This document shows, in pieces, positions 50,400 to 62,354 of a stretch of DNA of 64,000 bases. The number at the start of each line of letters is the position of its first letter. Positions within the stretch are counted from its first letter, which is position 1. The stretch comes from Vespula vulgaris (taxonomy: Eukaryota > Arthropoda > Insecta > Hymenoptera > Vespidae): positions 4,967,001-5,031,000 of the forward strand of contig NC_066592.1 in assembly GCF_905475345.1 (NCBI RefSeq), read 5' to 3'. The notes beneath the pieces are model-generated. The model was not told the DNA's origin. It was given only the letters and a program-made list of their open reading frames with translations, and made no database searches. The position numbers were made by a program, and so were the translations under genes.

Positions 50400-53300
50400 A
50401 TGAAATTGAAACAACAAGGTTTAGTAGCGGACTTGATGCCGAATATTCGCATTATGCAATTCGGTGGACACTTTATGTTCAATTATATTGATAGTTCTAC
50501 CAAGTTAATGCATAAAATATATTGCTGCGTGAGTATATTTTTTTTGGGAGGTCCTATCACATTCAATCCCGATACAGGACGATGGTCAATGAAATAATTT
50601 GTCCTGCGTTTTCTTAGGTTCATTTATTTCTACTCCTTCTCCAATTCGCTTTTGCTGGAATAAATCTCGCCCTTGAGAGTGGCGACGTCGACGATCTCAC
50701 GGCTAATACAATTACGATGCTTTTCTTTACACATTCTGTAGTCAAAATAGTATACTTCGCGGTCAGGAGCAAATTATTTTATAGAGTACTAGCTATCTGG
50801 AACAATCCAAATAGTCATCCACTCTTTGCCGAAAGCAATGCTAGATATCATGCGATAGCATTGAAAAAAATGAGAACTTTGCTCTTCGCTGTTGGAGCAA
50901 CAACGGTTCTTTCAGTTCTCGCTTGGACTGGTATCACGTTCGTCGGTGATTCTGTAAAAAAAGTCACTGACCCTGAAACGAACGAGACCAGTATAGTGGA
51001 GGTAACGTGTTCTGACGTTTTACGTTGATAAAAACAATCGTCAATTCAGTCTTCGCTTTTTCTCAATCTCTTTTGCTTTGATATACGATCACAGATCCCT
51101 AGATTGATGCTTCGCTCTTGGTATCCTTACGATCCTAGCCACGGCATGCCACACATCATGACTCTGATTTATCAATTCTATTGGTTAATGTTCGCTATGA
51201 TGAATTCGAATTCTCTCGACGTTCTTTTCTGTTCATGGCTCTTGTTTGCCTGCGAGCAAATTCAGCATCTCAAGCAAATCATGAAACCTCTGATGGAACT
51301 CAGTGCAACTCTCGACACAGTTGTACCAAATAGTAGTGAATTGTTCAAGGTAAAAACAATGTCAATCTGTTCGTAATATATGAATAGATCTTTCAATGGA
51401 TTTATACATCGTCGAAATTCAAGGCTGGCAGTGCTGAGCATTTAAGAGACACACAAGGTGCTCAGCCACTCCCGCAACCTCCACCAGGGGGCGAAAGTAT
51501 GCTGGATCTTGACCTCCGTGGTATATACAGCAATCGACAAGACTTTACGGCGACCTTCCGACCAACAGCAGGAATGACATTCAACGGTGGCGTAGGACCG
51601 AATGGCTTGACCAAGAAACAAGAAATGCTCGTTAGGAGTGCTATCAAGTATTGGGTGGAGAGACACAAACACGTCGTTAGGTGAGTTCAACCTAATACTT
51701 AAATTATTCTCTACGGTCACTCTCAATTTCAACGAACAAACGGTGTTCATTTGTAAGATCGTTGCGTATCAAAGTAATTGATCGTATTTTAATGTTGTTA
51801 AGAATCCTGATGGATGGGAGAGCTTCGTTAACGACGTAGCTCACACGTAATTTCTAGTCTCCAATGCAGAGGAAGTGTGATAGTAGGTTCCTGTTACAAC
51901 GTTAGGGACTTGATACCAGTTATAAAGGACATATTGGGCTACGTAATAACATGGTTTTATTGAAATTACGTAGAATAAACATTTGTGGTGTTTCCTTTTG
52001 ATCCAGAGTAAGGAAAATACTCGAATTTCACTCTTTTATTTAAAGAACGAATTATTTTCGGAGTTAGAGCGAAAGAAAAGAAGAAAAAGTAGATAAAGAA
52101 AGGACTTGAGATTGTTGAGTGTTTTTGTTGATGATATGTCGAAGTAAGAGGTGATCCTCTCATACTCCACAGGTCTCTCGTGCTCGGGACGCTCGTAGCG
52201 TGTTCGATGGATGTGCCTTTTCCCACGATGATAAAGTATTTATTCTAAGACAGCGCGTTATTGACCGCAACGGGGGACGTGCCCTACGGACTGAACAATT
52301 CGTTGGACAATTCATGGGGTGTATGTCTGTGTGTGAGCCGACGAGTGTATACGCGTTTCTGTATATGCACGCATACATTCGCGCGAACGTTTCATCGATG
52401 TTAGAGTCGCGTTTGAAGCATTGACAACTTTTGATGACCGAGTAAAAACGTTCTTTGTTCTTGAACATGTTACTAAAGTTCGAGGACTCGATTAAACACC
52501 TACTCATTATTTCAAGAATTTGATTGTTTCCTTTTTCAATTCTACAAGAATTTAACTTGATGGTATTCGTCTTCTTATGAATAGAAAAGTTGAATAGAGG
52601 AATGTTAATAAGTATTGGTAACGTAAAGTTAATAAAATGTGACTTCCTTTGAAATATTTAGCTTTGCAAGGAAGCTAGCTCAAGCTCATAACTTAGATAT
52701 TATTAAAGGGCTGGCAATGCAAAGAAGAAGGAAAAAAAGATGGAAGATCGAATAAGGCGTTCCTCGTTCTTTAGCCTTAGTTTCACGATTAAGTGTATAC
52801 CGTATGCTCGGATAACTGGGTCAGATTAAAACTTGGTTGGGTTATCATCAGGTATACGGAGACTATACAAATGAAAAAGTCTGTAGCTAAGAAAATGGAA
52901 CGGCGTTCTTTCGATTTCTTCTCATTCATCTTTAACTCCATCGAACGTACATACATGTATACGAACTTGTTTGTATGTATGTTTATCAGTCTCCCTTTCC
53001 CCTCTTCCTCACCATATTCTATTTACCTCTTTTTGCTTGCTATGATTCATTTAAATGAAGTTACTGTATTATAAGTACAGTATACAATGTATGTCATTTC
53101 AACAGATTGGTAACCGCGGTTGGAGATGCTTACGGTATAGCTCTACTACTTCACATGTTGACAACGACTATCACATTGACGCTTCTCGCCTATCAGGCTA
53201 CAAAGGTAAGCGTCGATGTTTCAATAGCTCATCGAGAGACGATCGATCGATAATTAACCTGATCGCTACACCTACTGGCTTCTTTTGTAATATCACTCTC

Positions 53301-53844
53301 ACGGCGACGTAGACAAAAAGGTTTTTGTAAAATTTTTCCTTTTAGGTAAACTCTGTTAGCGTCTATTCAGCTACGGTCATCGGTTATTTCTTGTATACTC
53401 TCGGCCAGGTCTTTTTATTCTGCATATTCGGTAACCGTTTGATAGAGGAGGTTCGTATAGTTCGAATTATTTCTTGTCAAAGATTTCTTCAGTTAAATAA
53501 ATGTTTGATCTTACACAGAGTTCATCAGTTATGGAAGCCGCTTATTCGTGTCACTGGTACGATGGCTCTGAAGAGGCAAAAACTTTCGTCCAAATCGTTT
53601 GTCAACAATGCCAAAAAGCAATGTCCATCTCCGGAGCAAAGTTTTTCACCGTCTCTTTGGATCTTTTCGCTTCCGTAAGATGCAAACTAGTTTTGTCTTC
53701 TTATTTCGACTTTATGCATGACAAGCCTCTAGGACGTGATTGTGATCTATTTATGATAACGAGATTTATGATCTTTTTTCTTTTTCTTTATAGGTATTGG
53801 GAGCTGTCGTGACTTACTTCATGGTGTTGGTACAGCTCAACTGA
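50400..53844 (+). CDS. Orco: Odorant receptor co-receptor (Orco)
   Basis: Exons 50400-50528, 50618-51001, 51095-51349, 51424-51680, 53106-53205, 53346-53450, 53519-53674 and 53794-53844 join to 478 aa, the length usual for hymenopteran Orco. The start MKLKQQGLVADLMPNIRIM and the end VLVQLN are hallmarks. Also seen are TANTITMLFFTHSVVK, WNNPNSHPLFAESNARYH, LLFACEQIQHLKQIMKPL, the long intracellular loop before IKYWVERHKHVVR, and the C-terminal channel region with LYTLGQVFLFCIFGNRLIEE and GAKFFTVSLDLFASVLGAVV. It is a seven-pass protein with intracellular N-terminus that forms ligand-gated cation channels with tuning odorant receptors in olfactory neurons. The reading frame is intact. Intron 5 (51681-53105) is 1.4 kb; the exon 6/7/8 introns are short. 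One donor (GAG/GTTCGT, after 53450) is atypical. Confidence 0.98.
52140..52430. other. GC-richer island in Orco intron 5
   Basis: This part of the 1.4 kb intron is clearly richer in GC and CpG (GTGCTCGGGACGCTCGTAGC, GACCGCAACGGGGGACGTGC) than the rest. It supports open frames of 74 aa (plus) and 115 aa (minus) with no similarity I know. It may be an enhancer or nested transcript. Confidence 0.35.
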
Positions 53845-54368
53845 ACGATCGATTATCATATTGTACGAATATATTTTAGGACCTCGTATAAATCTTTCTT
53901 TTTTCTGGTCGTATTTGGCATACCGTCAGTTCCTCGATTATTCATCAAGGAATATATCAAAATTCAAATTTGTCATTGTGATCGAAACGCGACCAAAGTA
54001 AGAATTCTTCTAACGAGGAGATAATTTTCAAATAATGACGGATGATAACATTATATTTGATAGGAATAATACTCTATGTGCGGAATTAAGTTTACGTAAG
54101 AGAAATATTAAGGAAAACGGGGAAAAATATTACGCTAAAATCGCCGGAAATACGTGTCAGTTCGTTGGACGATACGAGACACGGAAGTTTCTTTCAAAAT
54201 ATTTTTTTTCTCGTCATGTTAGGTTATCGAAGGAATCCTTTTAATGTACTTTTCTACGTCGTCAAGAGAAATCGTTTTAATCGACTATGAATATCAGACA
54301 ATAGTATCTCATCGATAAAAGTGAAATTCTGTGATTTGTTTACATGCTTAAAAATCTTTTTAAGAGAA

Positions 54369-54444
54369 AGAACAAAGATGCAAGATGAATTTCTTGTATC
54401 GAAATATATATAACGAACGATCGATCAACTTGCATCTTTGTTCT
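54369..54444. repeat. Perfect 16-bp inverted repeat with 44-base loop
   Basis: AGAACAAAGATGCAAG at 54369-54384 is the exact reverse complement of CTTGCATCTTTGTTCT at 54429-54444. It probably lies in the Orco 3' UTR or just downstream. Confidence 0.85.
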
Positions 54445-54780
54445 ATTCACACGATGTCGATGTACGATAGTGTATAGATAGGAAGATAAATGGATTTTAC
54501 GTATACGTAAAATAAATAATATCGGACGTGATACGTCGAGATAATAATTTATAATAATACAGTACAATAACAATTATTCTCATTCGATCGAACTATCTTT
54601 CGATTAAAAAAGTCTATCGAATTACTTGGATGTTTTAACGTTAATTTGAATATTTCTCTTTTCATTATATAACGTCTCTATAATTAGTTTCACTATATTT
54701 GCACGATAAATATTAATTCGTGTGGCGTTCGTAAAATTTCGTCGTTTCTTGTGAAATAAATTTCGTTGGTTTCATAAATG

Positions 54781-54813
54781 TGAGAGAACGAGAGTGAGAG
54801 AGAGAGAGAGACA

Positions 54814-54867
<54 letters not shown>

Positions 54868-54897
54868 GAGAAAGAGAAAGAGAGAGAAAGAGAGAAA
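54781..54897. repeat. (GA)n microsatellite
   Basis: GA units with occasional GACA and AAAG interruptions over about 115 bases. Confidence 0.95.
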
Positions 54898-55319
54898 CAT
54901 ACAAAATCGAAGAGTTCATTGTCTTATAGATATATTTATTTAATCGAATATTATTAATTATTATCGTTACTAATATATTCAGTGATAAGAGTTAAAGAAT
55001 TCGTCCCGTTTTGTTTCTAAAATTATAGGGGAAAAAAAAAAAAAAGAAAAAAAAAAAGAACTTACGTCATATACACGTACAATTACAAATAGCGAGGCAT
55101 AAATTAATATACAATATATCGATAGACATACTCGTAAATAGTTAATGAACGTTCAGTATTACAGAATCGTCATTGATGTGTGAAAGTGTAATTATATTTA
55201 TCTAATAAAAATTTTGCCAAAGGATACTCCTGAATTAAAAAAAAAAAAAAAAAGAAAGGAAAAAAGAAGAAAAGAAAAAAAACAAAAGAAAAATTTTCTA
55301 TCATATTATTTCTATCGTT

Positions 55320-55640
55320 GTGTCATTGAGTAAAAGGAACTGATCAGAGGTGGTGTCGAGTAAGAAATTGGCGCGAATGTCGGTACACGCATGCGCAGAA
55401 TAAGAGTGACTCGGGCGAAGGGTAGTTTCGATCGTTCTCTGGTGGTCGTCCTCGTCGTCGACGTCTCGCTGAATGGGTTTCCCTCGTGCGTGCTCTTCTC
55501 CCGTGATGCTGCTGCCTGCACTTGGTCCAGCTCATCTTCGTTCGGTCCACTCGTGACAGGAACGATTAACCGTTCGTCGAATTCTCTGTCGTTTGTAATT
55601 CGTGTTTCGTTAATCGAATCTTCGTATTTTTTGTGATAAA
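55320..55640 (+). promoter_or_regulatory. Possible promoter with NRF1-type palindrome
   Basis: ACGCATGCGCA at 55387-55397 is a near-consensus NRF1 (erect wing) site, common at housekeeping promoters, in a GC-richer stretch. No gene can be assigned to it with certainty. Transcription could run rightwards into the orphan ORFs at 55.75 and 57.0 kb. Confidence 0.35.
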
Positions 55641-55748
55641 AGAGAAGTGAAAAAGAGATCCCTGGGCAGATCTATTAAAAGAAAAAAAAAGGAAAGAAAA
55701 AAGAGGAAGAAAACCGAAAGAAAAAGAAGAAACGAGAAAGCTCGCAGA

Positions 55749-55879
55749 ATGACGCCGCAGCCTATTTCGAAAGGACTCGCCTCGAAAGAGAAAATTCAAC
55801 GGGGAAAGGAAGACGTCGTTCTTAGGGAAATCGTTGAAGAATATTTTGGGATGGTATATTTTAACGACGACGAGCAATA
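55749..55879 (+). other. Orphan 43-codon ORF, possible exon
   Basis: ATG at 55749 opens MTPQPISKGLASKEKIQRG and a further 24 codons, with a potential donor (GGGATG/GTATAT). Composition is mixed and unlike the repeats on either side. No family recognised; it may be part of a leader exon. Confidence 0.2.
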
Positions 55880-55904
55880 AACGGGACGTTTTTGACGGAG
55901 GTAT

Positions 55905-56394
55905 TTGTTAATTCGCATGGTCAAGAGAAAAAGAGGAAGAGAGAAAAAAAAAGATAAGGGAGGGAAGAAGAGAAAGAGAGAAAGAGAGAGAGAGATAGAG
56001 GAGAGAGAGGGTAGAGAGAGAGGGAGAGGGAGAGAGCTACATGAGATCACACTTAAATTGACGAGGCTATACATGGGGTATCCGTGTATGGGGTGTATGT
56101 GTTACATTTTATATAGTTACTTGTCTTCAACGTGTTGATCGTATAATCAAGCTGCAATCGTACAATCAATTAATCGCCTCTCTTACAATTAGAATACTTT
56201 AGATTCGTCCTATCGCGTTTAATGGTGTTTATATATAGTTATAGATCATTCTTATCACGTTACCGTGAATAAGATAATGTCGACACGGGGTTAAACTTGG
56301 CTCGTATAATTACAAAGCGTTACGTAATTGCTAGAAGAGCTCCTAAAATAATTCGAGCGAATAGCGAGAGAGGGTGACGAATGATCTTGCGTCT

Positions 56395-56431
<37 letters not shown>

Positions 56432-56460
56432 CCTCTCTCTCGCACACACATACTTTCTCT
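55905..56460. repeat. GA-rich and CT-rich tracts
   Basis: Imperfect GA/GGGA tract at 55918-56036 and a CT tract turning into CACACA at 56391-56450. Both are simple repeats; the ORFs across them are artefacts. Confidence 0.9.
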
Positions 56461-56995
56461 CTTTATTTATCCATCTTTCTTTATCGCGAATTTCAAAGGA
56501 AAAATTTGTTTTCTCAAATTCAGAAGGAAATTTTTGTTATCGTGATTGACAATAAAATGCAACGTAAAGTCTTTCTGTTTCATCGTATGTCGTTTAAATC
56601 GAATTCGAAGAAATTTTAATAAAAAAGAAAAATAAAAAGAAACAAAAAAGAATCCAATCGATTGTTTATAAAATCGTATATATATATACATATATATTAT
56701 GTACATGAAATTCAGGGTTGTGCATTAACGAGGCAGTACAAACAAATTAAAAATGAAGAATTCATTAATCGACGCAACTGTGTGTCAAAAGTTGTTCGAT
56801 TGAATTTCCATACAAGCTTTTTAAAGAAAATAAAAACATAAATAAGTAAATTAAAAAAAGAAGAAAATTTTCTTCGTAAATTAAAAGGCGTGTGATATAT
56901 CGGTGATTCGTTTAAATGTAACAAAATAAAAAAAAATAATAAAAAATAAAAAGAAAGAAAAAAGAAAGAAAGAAGAAAAGAGTTTGTTATCGTGA

Positions 56996-57195
56996 ATGGG
57001 ATTCGACGAGAACGCGTACGCCAAAATCAAATCATCGTCGTACGAGATTCGATTAAAGTGGAGACGGAAGAGAAAGAGCTATCAAATCTATAGACATCTG
57101 TTTATAAAGGCATCTTCGAGATTCATCTTTAACCATAGGGACAAAAACTGCGAGCGGCAGAAGGAGGCGAAGCCTCCCGCCGCCAAAAAAATGTC
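56996..57195 (+). other. Orphan exon-like ORF with consensus donor
   Basis: An ORF of 66 codons from ATG 56996 ends in KPPAAKKMS at an excellent donor (ATGTC/GTGAGT, exon end 57195). It is basic and much less AT-rich than its surroundings. Another ATG at 57191 has the context CAAAAAAATG, so this may be a leader exon with translation beginning at its end. It does not splice in frame to RASL10 exon 2 (59993). A later exon may lie outside the window. Confidence 0.3.
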
Positions 57196-58720
57196 GTGAG
57201 TATCAATCTCTTATCTTAATAGATACAGCTGACGTTTAATCAAATATATATTTTTATACAAAAGCTATAAAGCAGCGGGACTTGGAAAAAAATTTATATA
57301 TTTTGCGCAATGCATATACACGCTTTACATATTTATTTTAATAACATATGTTTAATAACATAAGAATATATTATTGCATATGTTATTTGCTGTACATACG
57401 CATATATCATATTTATGTAGAATATCTATCTCAATAAATTAATTTCTTCTATCAGTAAAGAAATTTAAAGAGATTTGTCAAAGATCTCTTAAATTCCCGT
57501 AACTGGTATTATAGAATTATTTTGAATTTAAATAAAATTCTATTTAGATATGTATTTCATTTATGCTAACAGGTAGTTTAAACATTCAAGCAAAATTTTG
57601 ACAGACAAATGTTGTCAATTGACAATATCTAATTTAGAAAAAATATTCATAATTTATTGTAACGCGAACTACAATATACTACAATGATTGCAGAAAATAT
57701 TGTTAAGTATATGTATATTCTGAATAATGTATAACATATTAATACGTTGCTTATTATATTATGTGGAATAATATATATGCGTTGCATATTTTTAGCACAT
57801 ATTGCTATATTTTATGTGCATAATGTTTCTTACATATTTATGGTGCATAAACATCCGCATTTTTATTTCGTGTATATTCTCTTCTTATTTTATTTCATAG
57901 TATACAATATTATAATTGAAAATATCAATATATCGTGGCCGAACAATTTTTAAATTACAAATTAAAAAAAGAAGGAAAATATCTTTTTCAGTCAAATTAA
58001 TTTTTACGATATTTCTTAGAGCAGTCCTCTAATTGTACATAAATAAAGCAGACTACGGCAGAAAGTCAACGATATCGTTCTAACTTACCACGAGGAGCGT
58101 TAATTAAAATCTTCGGTTGTACATGACCAGAAAGTTTAATGGAAATCCGTGGGGTAACTGTATAAACGTAAAGAGGGGTAACTGTATGGGCTTTGGCCTT
58201 TTTTTATCAAGATATGTCGATTTTATAAAGAACATTTTTCATTAGATAACAAGGTCACTTATAAGAATGATATTTTTAAGTTTATAATCTTCGTTTGACC
58301 TTTCTCAATATTTCTATTTTAATCCTAATAAAATCCAAGATAATATCATGTTAAATAATGAAAATCACTTTAACGTGAAGCATTCATTATACTAACGATC
58401 TCATTTGATTACAAATCTGATGCATGAATTGATTATATTGATAATTTTTAAAGACGAGATTAAATGATTTGTAATCTTCTTTTTTCTTTTCTTTTCTTTT
58501 CTTTCAACAAAATATTTTGTATTCATTCATATAACTAAAAAAAAAGAAAAGAAAAGAAAATAATATAAAAATGAAATCAAATGAAAGAGAAATAAATCAC
58601 ATTTTAATCATAGAAAAAAGAACGTAATTAAAAAAGAGAGGGGCGGAAAATGAGTGAAATTCTGAAAAACGAAGTTTAACGGACCTGCGTTATTATTGTC
58701 GTTGCATACTCCCTTATAGC
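57196..58720. other. AT-rich region upstream of the small GTPase gene
   Basis: No coding sequence recognised. Contains a TTTTC run (58477-58504) facing a GAAAA run (58537-58560) that can pair as a hairpin. Confidence 0.5.
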
Positions 58721-58750
58721 CGCTGAGTCTCCAGAGTTCAGTCAGTCGAG
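58712..58750 (+). promoter_or_regulatory. Initiator of the RASL10-like gene
   Basis: TTCAGTCAGTC holds two overlapping arthropod initiators (A at 58740 or 58744). A weak TATA-like CTTATAGC lies about 27 bases before. The implied leader before the ATG at 58853 is about 110 bases. Confidence 0.45.
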
Positions 58751-58852
58751 CTGCGAACCTCCACCGTGATGGTTACCGGGATAGAGCTCTCTTGCGAGTT
58801 TCAAATTTAGAATAAAAATATTTGCAAAGTATACATAATTGCGTTCGTTCTA

Positions 58853-61800
58853 ATGGATCGACAGAGGAAAGAAAGCGAACATTTTTCTAAACCGTTTCTC
58901 AACGCTAATAAAAGACTCCTAGGTAAAAGAGACTATACACTTTTTATTTATTTATTTATTTTCTTCTATCCGACGTATTCGTAATATTGAATGGTAATTT
59001 TTTCTAAAGCACGGATTTTCAATTAAAATTTTTTAATTTTCTCGTCGTTGAATGAAGCAAATCGTTAATCGTGAAAGAAAAGTTGCAATTAAAAATATAA
59101 AAATATAAGGAAATTAGTTTTTCAACGTACTTAATTGCACCGTTTCAATTATTTTATGTGAATATGTAAATTAGGTATTGCTTTTGAATACAAATGCGTT
59201 AGAGATTTAACCTAAGCTCATGCAACTCGGTCACGATAAACTTCAGTGTAAATAGAAGCTATACGTTTAATCGTAAACTTCCTAAATGTCTACGATTTAC
59301 ATAAGTATAAAACGGAACGAACAGAAAAATAAGATCGACGATATGAGAAAAAAAGGTTCCATCGATTTTGATAGAAAGTTTTTTCCAATGGAACAAATGA
59401 TGATTAATAATCGAAGAGTTACTAATCAGTATCGTGAATAATTATTTTTTTTTTTACAGCATATTAAGTTATTAGTTAAATTGAAATATAACTTTATCAT
59501 TGAACTCGTACAAAATTTTATCATATAGGTCACATATAAAAATATTCACCGTATCCATGAATAACGAATTGATTTAACCAATAACATTTATTAACGTCTA
59601 TCTGGGACATTCTCTTTCAAAAGATTTACTTTATCACTTGACTTTATCTATTTATTTACTTTCAAATAATTATTACTTTACGCTTTTATAGAGAGTTTAT
59701 AAAATACAAAATCAATATGTCTGATGTATTATAATCAAATTTGTTTATTAGTAAGTTATTGTTAATATTAACGACAAACTCTCTCTCTCTTTCTCTTCCC
59801 CTTTCTCTCTCGTTCTTTTTTCTCTAACTCTATTTGCATATAAAATATACATGGTAATATCGATTATTTATATTTGTATATAAAATAGATATGTCGCCAT
59901 GAAATTTAAAATTACTAAGAAAAAAATTATTTTTGTGACTTTCAAAAATGTAAAAACCGATTGACCCTTTTTTTGTATGTTTTTTTTCGCAGAACTGGAT
60001 CTAGACTATTTGGAAAGGAGGGGCGGTGAGACAATAAGCTGTGAAAACGTGGAAAGCGGATCGAAAGAGGAGGAGAGCCCGGCAGACAGTCTGGATCGAG
60101 TTAAGGTCGTTTTCCTCGGGGCACCTGGCGTGGGAAAGTCCAGTATAATTCGAGTGAGCCTCTCTAATAGATATATTTCCTTTTAAGAAATTACATTTCT
60201 ACTTCACAAAGATGCTGATATTTCTTTTAGATAAAGAAAAGAAGACAAAAAATTTTTTTCACTTATTTTGTTTTTCCTTCGAGCAATAATATAATATATC
60301 TTAATGAAATACTGATAGATGTTGCAAGATAATAATTGATATAATTTTAAGATTGTATTAATATATTGAAAACTGGATAGAAAATGATCTTTTTGTGAAA
60401 AAAGAAAAAAAGTATTCTTTCGATATTCGTTACTCCGTTAATTATCTACCGGATAGCAGAGTTCGAGAGCTCTTTCGATAGATTGTCGAGAAAGATGGTA
60501 GGAGATAGGATTTTGCAAGATGCGAATGAATTCTGTTAATTTCCGGAGGTAGTTTCCGTCGGATGCGAGTGTCGAGCTCGAAGGAAATAGAAGGACGCGA
60601 AGAAAAAGAGAATAAACGTTGGTTAACGCGCTAAGAACGTTTCCATGGAATTCATTTTATTTATATATATATATATATATTTTTCTTCCTTTTCCTCTTC
60701 TCCTTCTTCTTCTTCTTCTTCTTCTTCTTCTATCCACGAGATGAAACGATTTGTCAGCGTCGCCAACACATTTTCTTGCTTTTCACTTGTTCCTCTGTCG
60801 ATTTTTTTAATTTGTCTGCACTTCAGCAATTCGTTTGGAGCGAATTCTCGGAGGAATACAGGCCCACTGAAAAACGTGAGACGTTTTACCCGAGCGTCGT
60901 ACTAGCCGATCGATTGTACGAATTGAAAATCACAGATCTACCAACGATTCCGTTCTTTCCTGTGAGTTCACATCTAGAATGGACGGATTTTCGTTATTAT
61001 GGACTACGAAGCGCCACCGCCTACGTTCTCGTATTCGATTTGAGCAATCAAGAGACTTTTCAAGTAGGTATCATCGATGTTTGAAAGAAACTTAAAAGAT
61101 TGATGCATGTTTTAAAGTTAGAAAGAATATATATTTTTTCTATTTGATTATCATGTATTACTAGTCGTAAGATAAATTTTATTTGTAAATGTTTATCACT
61201 CGTCATTAGAAACTTAAAAATATTCTCAAAGAGATCTCTACGTAATTCTTCATTCGATTTTTTATTTCAAATTACGAATCAATTTTTCATTAAGTGTTCC
61301 TTGGAAATTAGATTGAAGTCACGTTTGCATAAAACTTTCAAGATAAAGATATTTTAAATGTTTCAACGTAAAACTCGATCAAATTCGAAGTTTTGCAAAT
61401 TATGAAAAATAGGGATTAAACAATATTGAATTTCTTTTCTCAGTATATCAGAAAATTACGCGAGCAGATCTACGAGGCACGGGACATGAGAGGTGTACCT
61501 CTTTTAGTGGTCGGCAATAAACAAGATGAGCTCTCGAGCAGTGTAGCTTCCGGTACAAGATACAGGGATATCGTCAATCTCGTACGAAAGCATTGGAGAT
61601 GCGGTTACGTTGAGTGCAGCGCAAGATTCAACTGTCGTGTCGTACAGGTCTTTTTTAAAGTTCTTCATCTTTCTCCACTTTCTACTTCAAGATTATTATC
61701 ATTTAAATTACTTTCAAGCGAGTTCTGAACACTTTGGGAAATAATTTCGAAATCGCTTTACAACAATCAAACTTCTTCAAACTCGTATCTCTTTCGATGA

Positions 61801-62354
61801 ATCCGAATGTCGTTTGTTAAGCTTTTAATTAACTCTTATTTTTATTTATATCAATCTTCTCTAATTATTTATATAAATATCGTGTAACACGCCTGAAGAT
61901 AGGCAACTCTTTGTAGATAATTTTTCATCCCCTATGATAGGCAACATGTGCATACATGAATGTAAAAAGGTATATATTGCCTATCATAGGGAAATTTAAA
62001 AAGTGATTGACGACAAAGTATAAAGTGTTGCCTACCTTCAGGTACGATAAGCAATATTTTCATGAACGATTTTCAAAATAATTTATTCCTTATATTTTTT
62101 TATGGGGTTTCTCATTTGATCATCGTTTAAGAGTATGATTTTATTTCGAATAGATTTTTAACTGTGATGATCAATCTTGAATAAATAATATGAACTATTT
62201 GAGGTATCATTGTGTACTTTCATAGGTTTTTCGAGAATTAATGAAGAGCATTCAAGCCGTAGAAGGAAGGCCGCCATCGCCGATACCTGCACCGTCGTCG
62301 CAACCTTTGCGTTCTCATCAGCATGACAACAGCGAGAAATGCATTCTTCTCTGA
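58853..62354 (+). CDS. RASL10: Ras-like small GTPase, RASL10 type
   Basis: Exons 58853-58922, 59993-60153, 60827-61063, 61444-61647 and 62226-62354 join to 266 aa. The G domain has an intact P-loop (G66-APGVGK-S73), the base-binding NKQD (181-184) and CSA (in VECSARF). The usual switch II DTAGQ is replaced by DLPTIPFFPVSSHLEW, which is characteristic of RASL10A/B, as are RKHWRCGYVECSA and the effector-region FxxEFSE. It is longer than the human protein (about 200 aa) through an acidic N-terminal extension of some 60 residues. The C-terminus CILL is a CaaX box; the final Leu favours geranylgeranylation, so it should sit on membranes. GTPase activity is doubtful without the switch II Gln. The exon 4 donor (CAG/GTCTTT) is weak but the joined frame VFRELMKSI is conserved. 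Confidence 0.92.
58923..59992 (+). other. Intron 1 of the RASL10-like gene
   Basis: 1.07 kb of AT-rich intron. A short CT tract lies at 59778-59825. Nothing else recognised. Confidence 0.8.
61892..62042. mobile_element. MITE-like foldback element in RASL10 intron 4
   Basis: The left arm (61892-61945) and right arm (61977-62042) are inverted copies. Outer ends CCTGAAGATAGGCAAC and GTTGCCTACCTTCAGG pair at 15 of 16 positions. The inner parts CCCTATGATAGGCAA and TTGCCTATCATAGGG (61930-61944, 61977-61991) pair perfectly. The loop is about 31 bases. It encodes nothing. The intron sequence flanking it shows no clear target-site duplication. Confidence 0.7.

Larger units (their letters stand above)
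53845..55380. other. 3' flank of Orco
   Basis: No coding gene recognised. AATAAA occurs at 54511-54516, about 670 bases past the Orco stop, and could be its poly(A) signal. A 16-base perfect inverted repeat and a GA microsatellite lie here. Confidence 0.5.
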
